64,000 nucleotides of DNA from Thermoanaerobaculia bacterium (GTDB taxonomy: Bacteria; Acidobacteriota; Thermoanaerobaculia; Multivoradales; J023), in NCBI GenBank assembly GCA_030431255.1, contig JAUIJL010000008.1, positions 124,001 to 188,000 on the forward strand, read 5' to 3'. Shown here piece after piece: positions 17,932 through 26,893 of this stretch; the first letter of the stretch is position 1, and each line of letters starts with the position of its first letter. Both the position numbers and the translations under genes were made by a program. Under the pieces are notes generated by a model. The model worked only from the letters and a program-made list of their open reading frames with translations, searched no databases and was not told the DNA's origin.

Positions 17932-18119
17932 TCAAGGCGAGCAGGGACCACAGCTTTCGAAGTCGGCCGACAGGTCGAAGTCGAAGAAGTTGGGTTGATA
18001 GGGATCCCAATTGAATTCGATGCCTTCGTCGTTCCAATTGGGGTCGCTGAAGTCGCTCAGGCAGAATTGGTTGCCGGCGAGACAACAAACGACCGAATCC
18101 CAGCGGAAACGGATGGCCC
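17932..18119 (-). pseudogene. C-terminal part of a small cysteine-containing protein cut by CRISPR array 1
   Basis: The minus strand reads a coding-like stretch of about 62 residues up to the stop at 17932. It is rich in Asp, Phe and Asn, with a CC pair, a lone Cys and a terminal SCGPCSP. There is no start codon in this frame before the CRISPR repeat at 18120-18147. If that repeat is skipped, an ATG at 18163 inside the adjacent 'spacer' joins in frame and gives a 67-residue protein (start MVNKVRAIRF) with a fitting upstream AAAGGA ribosome site. I therefore regard this as the 3' part of a host gene interrupted by the array. No family recognised; chance cannot be excluded. Confidence 0.5.
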
Positions 18120-19184
18120 GGCCGATCCCCGCGTGCGCGGGGCAGACTGACTTTGTTGACCATGGTGGTTTCCTTTGTTCGGCCGATCCCCGCGTGCGCG
18201 GGGCAGACGCCCTTCCGCTCTTTCCCGCGTAGCGATGCCCCGGCCGATCCCCGCGTGCGCGGGGCAGACAGCGGGCATCACGGCACCGGTGTCGACTCAC
18301 GGGGCCGATCCCCGCGTGCGCGGGGCAGACCGGTGCTTGAGGCTTGGGAAGCCCAAAAGCGACGGCCGATCCCCGCGTGCGCGGGGCAGACGAGCTCGAC
18401 GCCTCCCGCCGATTCAAAAGTCTCGGCCGATCCCCGCGTGCGCGGGGCAGACCGCGGGCGGGGTCCAGTCGACGTCGGTGATGACGGCCGATCCCCGCGT
18501 GCGCGGGGCAGACGTTCGTCTTTCACGGGCGGTCGACCTTCGATAGGGCCGATCCCCGCGTGCGCGGGGCAGACACGACAAGGCGGCAGGGCTGGTCACT
18601 GTCGAAGGGCCGATCCCCGCGTGCGCGGGGCAGACCCGAAACTCTCTTCGAAGCTCAGCTGTAGTGAAGGCCGATCCCCGCGTGCGCGGGGCAGACAAGC
18701 AGAGCACAGCCACTATGACGCGCTCCGAGGGCCGATCCCCGCGTGCGCGGGGCAGACCCCGGTGAAGACTCTCCACTCACCGAGGCCGGGGGCCGATCCC
18801 CGCGTGCGCGGGGCAGACACAGAAAATAGATCTCCCTGGAAGGCTCACTAAGGCCGATCCCCGCGTGCGCGGGGCAGACGGAAGCCGCAGCCGGCTCCTA
18901 CTGGGACCAGGGGGCCGATCCCCGCGTGCGCGGGGCAGACCTGTCCGCGGTCGACATCCCACCGTGGCTCTATGGCCGATCCCCGCGTGCGCGGGGCAGA
19001 CCCTCAAAGCTCCAGCCATTGGCGTCGCCGGTGAGGCCGATCCCCGCGTGCGCGGGGCAGACTTGTGGAAAGCATGAACCGCTTCCTGCGCGGAGGGCCG
19101 ATCCCCGCGTGCGCGGGGCAGACTAGAAGACATAGAACGGCAGCTGGGGGGTGGGCGGCCGATCCCCGCGTGCGCGGGGCAGAC
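18120..19184 (-). CRISPR. CRISPR array 1: 18 repeats of 28 bp, 17 spacers of 33 bp (type I-E-like)
   Basis: The identical 28-bp repeat recurs exactly every 61 bp, with starts at 18120, 18181 and so on to 19157. On the minus strand the repeat starts GTCTGCCCC and carries the palindrome CCCCGC-GCAC-GCGGGG, then ends GATCGGCC; this is the typical type I-E form. All repeats appear identical and all spacers are 33 bp and unique by eye. The leader is at the right end (19185 onwards), so transcription runs leftwards. No cas gene is in the window, so the array must be served in trans or be an orphan. Confidence 0.98.
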
Positions 19185-19255
19185 TCTGCGACATTCTGTC
19201 GCAGCAGAAGGGTTGGCCCAGTGAAAGCATGATATTCAGTTTTCAAAGGGTGACT
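19185..19255 (-). promoter_or_regulatory. CRISPR array 1 leader
   Basis: It directly abuts the leader-proximal repeat and shares motifs with the leader of array 2: a palindrome GCGACA-TTC-TGTCGC at 19188-19202, and TTTTCAAAG at 19240-19248. In array 2 the same elements lie 4 and 53 bases from the repeat, here 4 and 56. These are likely to be integration or transcription elements. Confidence 0.7.
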
Positions 19256-19287
19256 CCAGTCGGTCTGATTCCTTAGATGCAATTCTC

Positions 19288-20389
19288 TCAAAAAAAGTCT
19301 ATCCAATCCCAGTAGAAGTCCCAAACCCGCGGAGGGAGACGATGAAGCTTGCGGATGGGGAAGCTGAGTGGGTGAAAACTCTCTTGGATGGACATTTCTA
19401 GGAAATGACATAAGGATATATCTGTCAGAACACGCGGAAGAGCTGCCTCTGTAGGTAGATTTCCGCCCTTGACCATTACACTGATAAACGGAGCCGCCGT
19501 GATGAAGCCCATGATGTTGACGACGGAGCTGGGAAAGCTCTCGCCGAAATATGTGTTGCCGGCGATGACGTTGTCGAGGGTCATGTTGCCTCGAATCAAG
19601 GCGTTCTTGGAATAACCGAGCCAAATTCCGTAGCGGTCACAAGCCTGAATGGTGTTGTTGATCAGCTCGTTTTGGTCGGAGAACGTCGACTCGATGCCGA
19701 TGTGCTCGGCTTGGCTGACGTCGTTGCTCAGGTAGCGGTTGCGGTCGGCGCCCCAATGGGTGGAGCCTTCTTGGGCGGCGGAAAACACGCCGTCGCCGCT
19801 GTTGCGCAGGCTGTTGCCCTGAACCAAGTTGTCGTTCGAGTCCTTGATCACCAAGATGGCGGCGGTGTCACATCCCGCCTCCTGGTAGTGACACACCACG
19901 GCGAGGCTTCCAGGTGGATGTTGTCGGCGACGTTGTTGAGCACCGTATTCGAGCTCGATCGATGAAGGTGCATGCCCCAGCCTTGGTTGTCGGAGCAGTT
20001 GTTGCCGTTCTCCAGCAAAATCGCCGAGCGGAAGCCGCGCAGACGACCACTGGAATAACCGTCGATGGTGACATTCGAAACACCATCGGCCATCACGCCG
20101 TAACCCGCGTCGGAACCGACGATCGAGACGTTACGAAGCCCGATGGTGAGATTGGAGCCGGCGACCTGGATCAGCCTGTCCTCAGCGGCGTCCGAAAGGT
20201 AATAGGTGCCTGGGCAAATCGTGGTGTTGCGGGTGATACGCAGATCATCCCTAGGGGTCTTGCACCGGCTGACAAATTGAGCCTCAGCCGGCGACCAAAG
20301 CCGAGCAGAGGCAGCAGGAGAAGAGAAGCGACGAAAGCTCGACAACGCAAGCCGAAGCGGTCGATTGTCGAGCGGGCAACCATGTCCAT
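19288..20389 (-). pseudogene. Secreted parallel beta-helix (NosD/pectate-lyase-like) protein, frameshifted
   Basis: An ATG at 20389 with an AGGAG site opens a signal peptide (FVASLLLLPLLGFG). The coherent protein then moves to a second frame near 20290 (RITRNTTICPGTYYLSD, VSIVGSDAGYGVMADGVSN) and to a third near 19910 (DTAAILVIKDSNDNLVQGNSL, EHIGIESTFSDQNELINN). These are the short Asn-rich rungs of a right-handed parallel beta-helix, as in NosD-like and carbohydrate-active proteins. Two frame changes mean that no intact product is made unless there is a sequencing error. The last ~190 bases before the stop are AT-richer and no longer helix-like, so the 3' end is probably lost beside the CRISPR leader. 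Its substrate cannot be guessed. Confidence 0.7.
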
Positions 20390-20401
20390 AGCGATCTCCT
20401 A

Positions 20402-21397
20402 ATGGGAAGCGGTGCGTGCTCGTCCGAGGGGCCTAGCTCCGGCTTCGCGGCTTTGGATCCCGGAACGCTCGACCCGCGCATCGTCGCGCCGGAAATCGCG
20501 CCGAAGCCCGACGGAGAGTGGATTCCGCTTTTTCTCTCCCAGAGAGAGCAGATCCAGCTCTGCATGACCGTCGACCCGCGGTGGGACACCGGCCAGTGGC
20601 ACCTGGAGTGACCGTTGGTTCAATCTGCGGGATTCGGCGGGGGCGGCGGCCTTGCTCCACCGGGCTGAGGAAGCTTTTCGTGACGTGGCTCAAAATCGAT
20701 GGCTGGCGGCGGTGACCCTGCGGGCGGTAATTCTGAGTCGGATGGGGCTGCACCGGGAGAGCTTCAACGCACTGCGAACGGCCTTGACGGCGGTCGTCCC
20801 ATTTGGATCACCGAATTCGGTTTGGCGGAGAACCCGGGCAACCCGGATTGGGAGCGTCAGCGCCAATACCTTCTGAATGCCTACGCAATCTTCAAGAGCT
20901 ATGGGTCCGGGGTTATTCCCCATGCTTTCTGGTTCGCTTGGGACGACCGCACTCACTACAACCCTGGTGGGGAGGCTTTTGGCCTAGTGGAGCAGAATCA
21001 TGAGCTTCGGGCTTCGGGCTTCGGTTTCAAGGATCTCACCCGTGCCTATGAGGAATCCTTGCCGTGCAGCACCTGGGACGGCGACATCCACAGCTGTGTG
21101 CGCCACCACACGGGATATACCCAAAGCTGTGCTTGGTACTCCTGGTCCAACAGATGCCTACCGCGCGGAACGTCCTTCTGCGCTGCCGGCTGTAGCAATG
21201 ACTGCAACGGAAGCAACGAGGATCGGGCTTGTCACACCTTTACCAATGTCGAAACCTGCAATGCAGCAGACACGGGCACCCAGGAATGCGCTTGGTACTC
21301 CTGCGCCAACAACGGCGCCGGGGGCTGTCGGTCACGCGGCACCTCCAATTGTGAAGCGGGTTGCTCGCAATATTGCTGCAATCCGGACCTACCCTGA
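20402..21397 (+). pseudogene. Degraded glycoside-hydrolase-like gene with two C-terminal Cys-rich modules
   Basis: The clear part is 20699-21397: a TIM-barrel hydrolase end (RPIWITEFGLAENPGNP, with the nucleophile-type Glu in TEFG; then VIPHAFWFAWDD), followed by two cysteine-rich repeats that share the pattern CAWYS...RGTS.C.AGCS..C. Upstream in the same frame (20402-20611) there is a piece VAPEIAPKPDGEW that looks like a barrel strand, but stop codons at 20609 and two further ones before 20699, and coding-like sequence in another frame, break the gene. The N-terminus and acid/base region are missing. Likely a relic of a secreted GH5/GH39-like enzyme. The fragment from 20699 might still be translated. 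Confidence 0.6.
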
Positions 21398-21628
21398 GGA
21401 TCAGGCGCCCACGCTCGTCGGAGCAGGGAGACCGGAAAGCTCGGAGCCGCGGGCGAAGCACGTCTGCGGCTCCGGCCATTTGGCGCGTCGGGCCAGGGCA
21501 CGGCCATTCAGGGGTCGAAACGGCAGGGACAGGCTGCTTCCGATGGAACGGAGATCCTGGGTTGGACGGTCGTCGTCAAGGTTCGAGACGCGAAGGGGCG
21601 GTCATCTGAGTTGCTAGGGTTGAGTATC
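21398..21628. other. Intergenic, nothing recognised
   Basis: About 230 bases between the hydrolase relic and the alpha/beta-hydrolase gene. No convincing gene, hairpin or promoter seen. Confidence 0.5.
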
Positions 21629-23137
21629 ATGGATGCCCCACATCGCGAGTCTTTCGACACCCTTGCTCTTCTTCTGCTCATCATCCTCGCGCTCGGCAGC
21701 CCGGCGCTGTCCCAGGAGGATCCTGTCTTTCCGACCTTGCCCGCGGACCAGCCCGTCGGCTCGGGACGGCTTCAGCCCTGTCTGGAGTCATTGCCGGGCA
21801 CGGTCGAATGCGGACGTTTCAGGGTGTTCGAAGACCGCGCGGCGGCGAAGGGCAGAACCCTCGATCTGGCGTTTGTGGTCGCCCGGGCGCTCGATCCAAG
21901 GGACCAAGACTCCAAGCGCAAGCATCCCCAGAGCAAACACCGGGACGCTGTCACTTTCTTTTTGGGCGGCCCCGGCTCGTCGCCGACGAACCAAGCCGTG
22001 GGATTCATGGGGCTGTTCCGCGACCTGCGAGCCGGCCGCGATCTGCTTTTCCTGGATTTCCGCGGTGCCGGCGCGTCGGCTGCCTTGAGCTGTGATGTGC
22101 CCTATCCCCGCGGCGTGGCGTCCCGATTCGACGAGCTCTTTCCGCCGGATCACCTGAAGGCCTGCGCCGAAGCCCTATCCGAACGGGCGCACCTCGAGCT
22201 CTATACCTCCGATGCCTCCATGGACGATCTCGAGGATCTGCGAAAGTGGTTGGGGTATTCCGCCCTCAATTTCTGGACCGGATCCTACGGCACACGGGAA
22301 GCGCAGGTGTTCCTGCGTCGCCATCCCAAGGCGGTGCGCACGATGGTGCTCAACGCCCCGAGCCCGATCTTCGAAAAATCCTATCTTTCCCACGCCAAGG
22401 GCCTGCAGGACGCCTTGGACCGATTGCTCGCCGAGTGTGCGGGCAACGGGCCGTGTCGACGGGCGTATCCCGAGCTGGATAAGGATTTGAAGGCGGTGCT
22501 GGCCCGGGTGAGATCAGACCCACCGAAGGTGAACGCCGAAGGGCAAGAGGTGACCCTGGGCGCCGGGGCTTTGGGTTACGCCCTACGCGGCCTGCTCTAT
22601 CGACGGGGCGGTGAGGTGCCCTACTTCGTGCATCAGGCGGCGATGGGGGAGTGGCAGCCGTTGGCGGATTACTTTTTGGAGCGCCAGAGCTGGGTATCGC
22701 GGCCCAACGACTCCACGGGTTACCACTTTTCGGTGATTTGCGCCGAAAGCATCGACTTCGTCACCGACGAGGAGGTGCGGCGGGAAACGGAGGGGACTTT
22801 CCTCGGAGACTTCTTGATCGGCGCATACCGGGATGCTTGTCGCGTGTGGCCCCACGCTCGTTTCCGGTCGTCGTTCCTCGATCCGGTGAAAAGCGACGTG
22901 CCGACCCTGATCCTGTCCGGCGAGCGGGATCCGGTCACGCCGCCGAGCAATGGCGAGGCGTTGGAGCCGGTGCTCACCAACAGCCGCCATGTGATCGTGC
23001 CGAACGGCGGCCACGGCGTATTCGGTCCGTGTTTCCAAGGCATGGTGCGAGAGCTGGTGGAAAGCGGCCGGGTCGATGGTCTCGACGACTCATGTGTTGC
23101 CGGAGGGGCGCCGACGGCCTTCCGCTTGCCGGACTAG
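21629..23137 (+). CDS. Secreted alpha/beta-hydrolase, tripeptidyl-aminopeptidase-like (S33/TAP)
   Basis: 502 residues from the ATG at 21629; an upstream TTG at 21611 is possible but the ATG puts the signal peptide near the start (LALLLLIILALGSPALSQ). Family landmarks in order: the oxyanion-loop segment GGPGSSPTNQ, the nucleophile elbow TGSYGTR (Ser of the triad), LILSGERDPVTPP (Asp) and PNGGHGVF (His) in the TAP C-terminal domain. Such enzymes hydrolyse proline or N-terminal tripeptides from peptides outside the cytoplasm. Several cysteines may form disulfides. It faces the subtilisin gene tail to tail, leaving only 12 bases between the stop codons. Confidence 0.88.
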   Translation: MDAPHRESFDTLALLLLIILALGSPALSQEDPVFPTLPADQPVGSGRLQPCLESLPGTVECGRFRVFEDRAAAKGRTLDLAFVVARALDPRDQDSKRKHPQSKHRDAVTFFLGGPGSSPTNQAVGFMGLFRDLRAGRDLLFLDFRGAGASAALSCDVPYPRGVASRFDELFPPDHLKACAEALSERAHLELYTSDASMDDLEDLRKWLGYSALNFWTGSYGTREAQVFLRRHPKAVRTMVLNAPSPIFEKSYLSHAKGLQDALDRLLAECAGNGPCRRAYPELDKDLKAVLARVRSDPPKVNAEGQEVTLGAGALGYALRGLLYRRGGEVPYFVHQAAMGEWQPLADYFLERQSWVSRPNDSTGYHFSVICAESIDFVTDEEVRRETEGTFLGDFLIGAYRDACRVWPHARFRSSFLDPVKSDVPTLILSGERDPVTPPSNGEALEPVLTNSRHVIVPNGGHGVFGPCFQGMVRELVESGRVDGLDDSCVAGGAPTAFRLPD

Positions 23138-23149
23138 CTCGGGTGCCTC

Positions 23150-25045
23150 TTATTCATGGGGCACGATGGTGTTGGTGCTGACGTTTTCGACCAGACCTTC
23201 ACTCCAAATGAAGGCCTCGCTCCAAATGAACGCTTCGCTCCAAATAAACGCTTCATTCTCGAGATCTGCTTCACTCCAAATGAAAGCCTCGCTCCAAATG
23301 AAGGCCTCGCTCCAAATGAACGCTTCACTCCAGATGAAAGCTTCGTTGGCGGCGAAGGAACCGTCCCAGCTGGAGCCGACGGTCGTGGCGTCGGGAATGT
23401 AGTAGTGGCTGTCGGAGCTCAGCCGTGCGGGGCCGGCGTAGTGCTCCAGCCCGGCGAGATCCTTGGCGATGTCCATGCCGCGGTTGGCACAGTCGTTTTC
23501 TAAGCCGACGAAAGCGTCGCCGACATGCAGAAGGCCCGCTCCTTGTTGGAAGACGCTGTATTTCAGCCGACCCTCGGCGTCGAGGGCCGGTCGCGCGCTC
23601 GACGTGAGTCGGCACTTGACCTCGTCGGGCGTCAACTGGGGCTCGGATTGCAGCAGAAGGGCCACGGCGCCACTGGTCACGGCCGCCGCCTGGGAGGTGC
23701 CCGACAGTTTCAGATAGTGGCTGTCGTTGTTGGCGTACCAGTCGGGGAAGCTTTGGCCGATGGTCGTGTCGTCGTCCACCAGGGCGAAGGTACGGCCACC
23801 CGGGGCCACCAGATCGGGCTTGATGAAGGCCTCGACGGTCGGCCCTGTGGATGAGAAGGAGGCCAATCGGTCGTCGGTGCCGTCGAAAGGCGTGTGGCCG
23901 TCGGTCATGGCGCCGGCGGTGATGATGTAGGGATTGTTGCCCGGGACGCCGATGGTCATGGGGTCGGGCCCGGCGTTGCCCGCGGAGGCGACGACCACAA
24001 GGCCCGCCTGCCAAGCCGCGGTGACGGCTTGATTGAGCGGATCTTGCCAATAATAGGAGCGAGCTTCGGCGCTGAACGAAAGATTCAGCACTCGAATACC
24101 GAAGTGGTGCTGGTGGTTGACCACCCAATCGATGCCGCGAATGACGTCGGCATAGGTGCCGCGTCCCAGCTCGTCGAACGCTTTGACCGCCACCAGGTCG
24201 GCACCCGGCGCGATGCTGCGATAGTGGCCGGCCTCGTCTCGGCTGCTGTCGATCATGATGCCGGTAACGTGGGTGCCGTGGCCGTATTCGTCGGTGGAGC
24301 CCCAGAATCGCCAGTCGGTCTCGTCTTTGATCGCGTCGTATTGTTCCAGCAGTCGATAGCTCTGGTCCGGTCTGAGAAGCAGCCTGGGAACCCGCCACAA
24401 ACCCGAGTCGATCACCGCGATGGTCACGCCGCTGCCGTCGAATCCCTGGGCATGCAGCGGACGCGCACCGACCAGCTCGGGAAACGCCGTGGACGGGTCC
24501 ATCGAGCCTTGGCCGTCGTCGTCATCGTCGTCGTCATGGTCCGCGGGTCTTACGGGTTGATTGACGCTGATGCGTAGGCCTTCGACCCTTTCCAGCCGGG
24601 CTTTCTGCTCGGGGGTCAGATTGGCGGCCACCGAAGAGATGATGCCCAGCTTATGGGTGATTTCGCCCCCCACTTCTTCGACGACTTGAATCACGGAAGC
24701 GAGATCCTTGCCTTGGATCAGGTAGGACGACGTCGACGGCTCGGCGCCTGTGTCCTTCGAAGAGCCTGTGTCCTTCGAAGAGCCTGTGTCCGTCGAAGAG
24801 CCGGTGTCCTTCGAAGAGCCTGTGTCACTCAAAAGACACGCTGCGGGTGATACGTGGCTCAGGGGCTCAGCAGTCAGGGGCTCAGCAGTCAGGGGCTCAG
24901 CAGTCAGGGGCTCAGCGACCTTGAAGTCAGAATGTCCAGAGATGTCGGGGGCGAAGAGAACGAAAATGAAGAAAGCCGCTGCCGCACCAATGAGTTGTGG
25001 CCGGGCAGGCCGTCGGGACAGGGACGAGTGAGTGAGGGGGGTCAT
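23150..25045 (-). CDS. Secreted subtilisin-like (S8) serine protease with tandem-repeat tails
   Basis: 631 residues. I take the ATG at 25045 (GGGAG upstream) rather than an in-frame ATG at 25150 because the signal peptide follows it (IGAAAAFFIFVLFAPDISG). Then come four AEPLT units, about five DTGSSK-like units, an inhibitor-I9-like propeptide (~105-165) and an acidic run of seven Asp (171-177). The S8 domain has Asp213 (AVIDSG), His256 (GHGTHVTG), the oxyanion Asn in SAGNAGPDP and Ser451 (LSGTSQAAA). The C-terminus has seven EAFIWS hexapeptides interrupted once by EADLEN. The protease is presumably extracellular; the hexapeptide tail may be a surface-attachment or oligomer tail, which is inference. 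Confidence 0.9.
   Translation of the reverse strand: MTPLTHSSLSRRPARPQLIGAAAAFFIFVLFAPDISGHSDFKVAEPLTAEPLTAEPLTAEPLSHVSPAACLLSDTGSSKDTGSSTDTGSSKDTGSSKDTGAEPSTSSYLIQGKDLASVIQVVEEVGGEITHKLGIISSVAANLTPEQKARLERVEGLRISVNQPVRPADHDDDDDDDGQGSMDPSTAFPELVGARPLHAQGFDGSGVTIAVIDSGLWRVPRLLLRPDQSYRLLEQYDAIKDETDWRFWGSTDEYGHGTHVTGIMIDSSRDEAGHYRSIAPGADLVAVKAFDELGRGTYADVIRGIDWVVNHQHHFGIRVLNLSFSAEARSYYWQDPLNQAVTAAWQAGLVVVASAGNAGPDPMTIGVPGNNPYIITAGAMTDGHTPFDGTDDRLASFSSTGPTVEAFIKPDLVAPGGRTFALVDDDTTIGQSFPDWYANNDSHYLKLSGTSQAAAVTSGAVALLLQSEPQLTPDEVKCRLTSSARPALDAEGRLKYSVFQQGAGLLHVGDAFVGLENDCANRGMDIAKDLAGLEHYAGPARLSSDSHYYIPDATTVGSSWDGSFAANEAFIWSEAFIWSEAFIWSEAFIWSEADLENEAFIWSEAFIWSEAFIWSEGLVENVSTNTIVPHE
23199..23345 (-). 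repeat. 18-bp tandem repeats encoding EAFIWS (8 units, one divergent)
   Basis: In-frame 18-base units (plus-strand form CTCCAAATGAACGCTTCG with third-position changes) encode four EAFIWS, one EADLEN, then three EAFIWS at the C-terminus of the subtilisin. Variation is mostly synonymous, suggesting selection on the peptide. Confidence 0.9.
24746..24830 (-). repeat. 18-bp tandem repeats encoding DTGSSK (about 4.7 units)
   Basis: Units of GCCTGTGTCCTTCGAAGA recur at 24746, 24764, 24782, 24800 and 24818 with one or two changes. They encode a Ser/Gly/Asp/Thr-rich spacer between the signal peptide and the propeptide of the subtilisin. Confidence 0.9.
24861..24920 (-). repeat. 15-bp tandem repeats encoding AEPLT (4 units)
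   Basis: Four copies of AGGGGCTCAGCAGTC, the last diverging at its end, encode AEPLT just after the signal peptide of the subtilisin. Near-identical copies imply recent slippage expansion. Confidence 0.9.
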
Positions 25046-25210
25046 GATTAGCTCCCAGGCTAGAGATGAAATGGCCGGCACCTGCTCGGGCGTAGCACTT
25101 GCTCGGTCGTAAGACCTGTATTTCCTGCTTTTGCAAGAGCCGTGCCGCATTGCCTAGGGCTAAAAATAGGCCTCTCCGTCAGCGGTCGGGGGCCATGTTT
25201 TGTAATTTTT

Positions 25211-26893
25211 TCAAAGGGCTTTGTGGGATCTGGAAACGGTCCTGCCGAGGATCTGGAGGCCGCGCTCCCACGCCGACGGCAGGGTGTGAAAATCTTCCAC
25301 CGTAGCAGAGCATTCGTTCAAGCTCTGCAGGTCTGTGTCGAGTCTGATGCTCTTGGGATTTTGGGTCGACAGCGCGGTCGGCCGTCGCGCCGGCTCAGTC
25401 TCGGCGCTGAGCTGCAGGGGCTCGAAGAAGCGCTCGACCTCTTCGGGCGTGGGGCGCTCCTCGGGATCGTGCGACACCATGGACATGATGAAATCCACCA
25501 CCGCTGCAGGCAGATCCGGAGCGACCTCGCCCAGGGGCCGGGGCTTCTGTTGGCAGATTTTCACCAGCATCCGCAGGCCGTTTCCGTCCGGGCCGTAGGG
25601 GCGACAGCCGCCGAGCGCTTCGTAGAGGGTCACGCCGAGGCTGTAGATGTCGGAGGCGATGCTGTCTTCGCCCTCGAGCAGCCGCTCGGGTGCGATGTAG
25701 TGGGGGGTGCCGATCAAACCCTCCTCGCCGTTGCCCGGGCCGGCGTCGGTGGAGACCTCTTCATTTTCTTCCCGATGGTCCAGCATTTTGGCGATGCCGA
25801 AGTCCACGACTTTGACCACCTCCCGGCCGCTGCCGATGTCCCGGTGCAACAGAATATTGGCCGGTTTGATGTCGCGATGCACGAGCCCGTTGCTCGACGC
25901 CTGGGCCAACACCGACGCCACCGGTATGGCGATTTCCGCCGCGCGGCGGACCGTCAGCCGGCCTTCTTGATCCAGCAGCTCGCGCAAAGTCAGGCCGCTC
26001 AGAAGCTCCATGACCAGGTAGGCGATGCCGCGATTGGACACTCCGCAGTCGAGCACCTGAACCGCGTTGGGATGATGGATTCGGCAGGCGGAAATACCTT
26101 CGAGCTGAAATCTTTCCAAGCTCTCCGGGGTGACGTTGCGCGACGACGGCTGAAGGATTTTGATCGCTACCTTCTTGTCGAGGCCCACGTGTTTGCCTTC
26201 GTAGACCGTGCCGTGGCCGCCGGAGCCGATTCGGCGATCCAAAGCATATTTGTGGTCGAGCACGCTGCCGGGCAGCACTTCTGACAGGGCGCTAAAGACC
26301 ATTTTTACTTTCTCTTGGGATTGCGAGAGCTCTCGATTCATGCGCTCCAGCACGCGGTTGCGTCGTTCCAGCTTGCGTCGCAAACGGTGGATTTCGAGCT
26401 GATTTTCCACCCGCGCCAGCACCTCTTCGGCCTGGAAGGGCTTCACCACGTAGTCGACGCCGCCCACTTCGAAACCCCGAATTTTGTCCTTCACCTCGTC
26501 GAGGGCGCTGATGAAAATGATCGGAATGGCGGCCAAGGCGGGATCCGTTTTCAGGATTCGACACACCTCATAGCCGTCCATTTCCGGCATGTTGATGTCG
26601 AGCAGGATCAAATCCGGAGGATGGGTCGAAACGACCCGGAGGGCCAGCCGCCCACTGTTCGCCGTGCGCACCCGATAGCCGGATCGGGCGAGGATCGACC
26701 GCAGCAGATCGAGGTTGTTGGGCAGGTCGTCGACGATCAAGATATCGCCCGATGTGTTTTGTCCGGCGTCTTCGATGGGATTCGTGGGTTTCATAGCTGG
26801 TTTTCCTGGGTCGATGGGATCGCCGTTGGGCAAGGTGATTTCATGGGCTCTGGAGCTGCCGACGCAGAGTCGGCTTTCAGCGGGTTCTTGCAT
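25211..26893 (-). CDS. Response regulator-Ser/Thr protein kinase fusion
   Basis: 560 residues. The N-terminal receiver (residues ~49-165) has DD at 55-56, phospho-acceptor Asp99 (LLDINMPEMDG) and Lys151. A short coiled coil (165-195) links it to a Hanks-type kinase: glycine loop GSGGHGTV (223-230), Lys245, HRDIKPAN (339-346), DFG (364-366) and the APE-equivalent APERL. There is no membrane segment, so it is cytoplasmic. The chosen ATG (26893) overlaps the end of the upstream hybrid kinase gene by 17 bases; an ATG at 26794 with AGGAAA upstream is an alternative. Coupling to the sensor kinase suggests that phosphotransfer to Asp99 controls Ser/Thr phosphorylation of unknown targets. Confidence 0.92.
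   Translation of the reverse strand: MQEPAESRLCVGSSRAHEITLPNGDPIDPGKPAMKPTNPIEDAGQNTSGDILIVDDLPNNLDLLRSILARSGYRVRTANSGRLALRVVSTHPPDLILLDINMPEMDGYEVCRILKTDPALAAIPIIFISALDEVKDKIRGFEVGGVDYVVKPFQAEEVLARVENQLEIHRLRRKLERRNRVLERMNRELSQSQEKVKMVFSALSEVLPGSVLDHKYALDRRIGSGGHGTVYEGKHVGLDKKVAIKILQPSSRNVTPESLERFQLEGISACRIHHPNAVQVLDCGVSNRGIAYLVMELLSGLTLRELLDQEGRLTVRRAAEIAIPVASVLAQASSNGLVHRDIKPANILLHRDIGSGREVVKVVDFGIAKMLDHREENEEVSTDAGPGNGEEGLIGTPHYIAPERLLEGEDSIASDIYSLGVTLYEALGGCRPYGPDGNGLRMLVKICQQKPRPLGEVAPDLPAAVVDFIMSMVSHDPEERPTPEEVERFFEPLQLSAETEPARRPTALSTQNPKSIRLDTDLQSLNECSATVEDFHTLPSAWERGLQILGRTVSRSHKAL

Noticed and set aside
17872-18150. Plus-strand open frame of 92 codons between the LamG gene and array 1
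   Set aside because: It contains the hairpin and the first repeat, and no ribosome site precedes it; the minus-strand reading looks coding instead.
18153-18851. Open frames running through CRISPR arrays 1 and 2 (repeating ADPRVRGAD or SAPRTRGSA)
   Set aside because: These are translations of the CRISPR repeat itself; the 61-bp period cycles through all frames.
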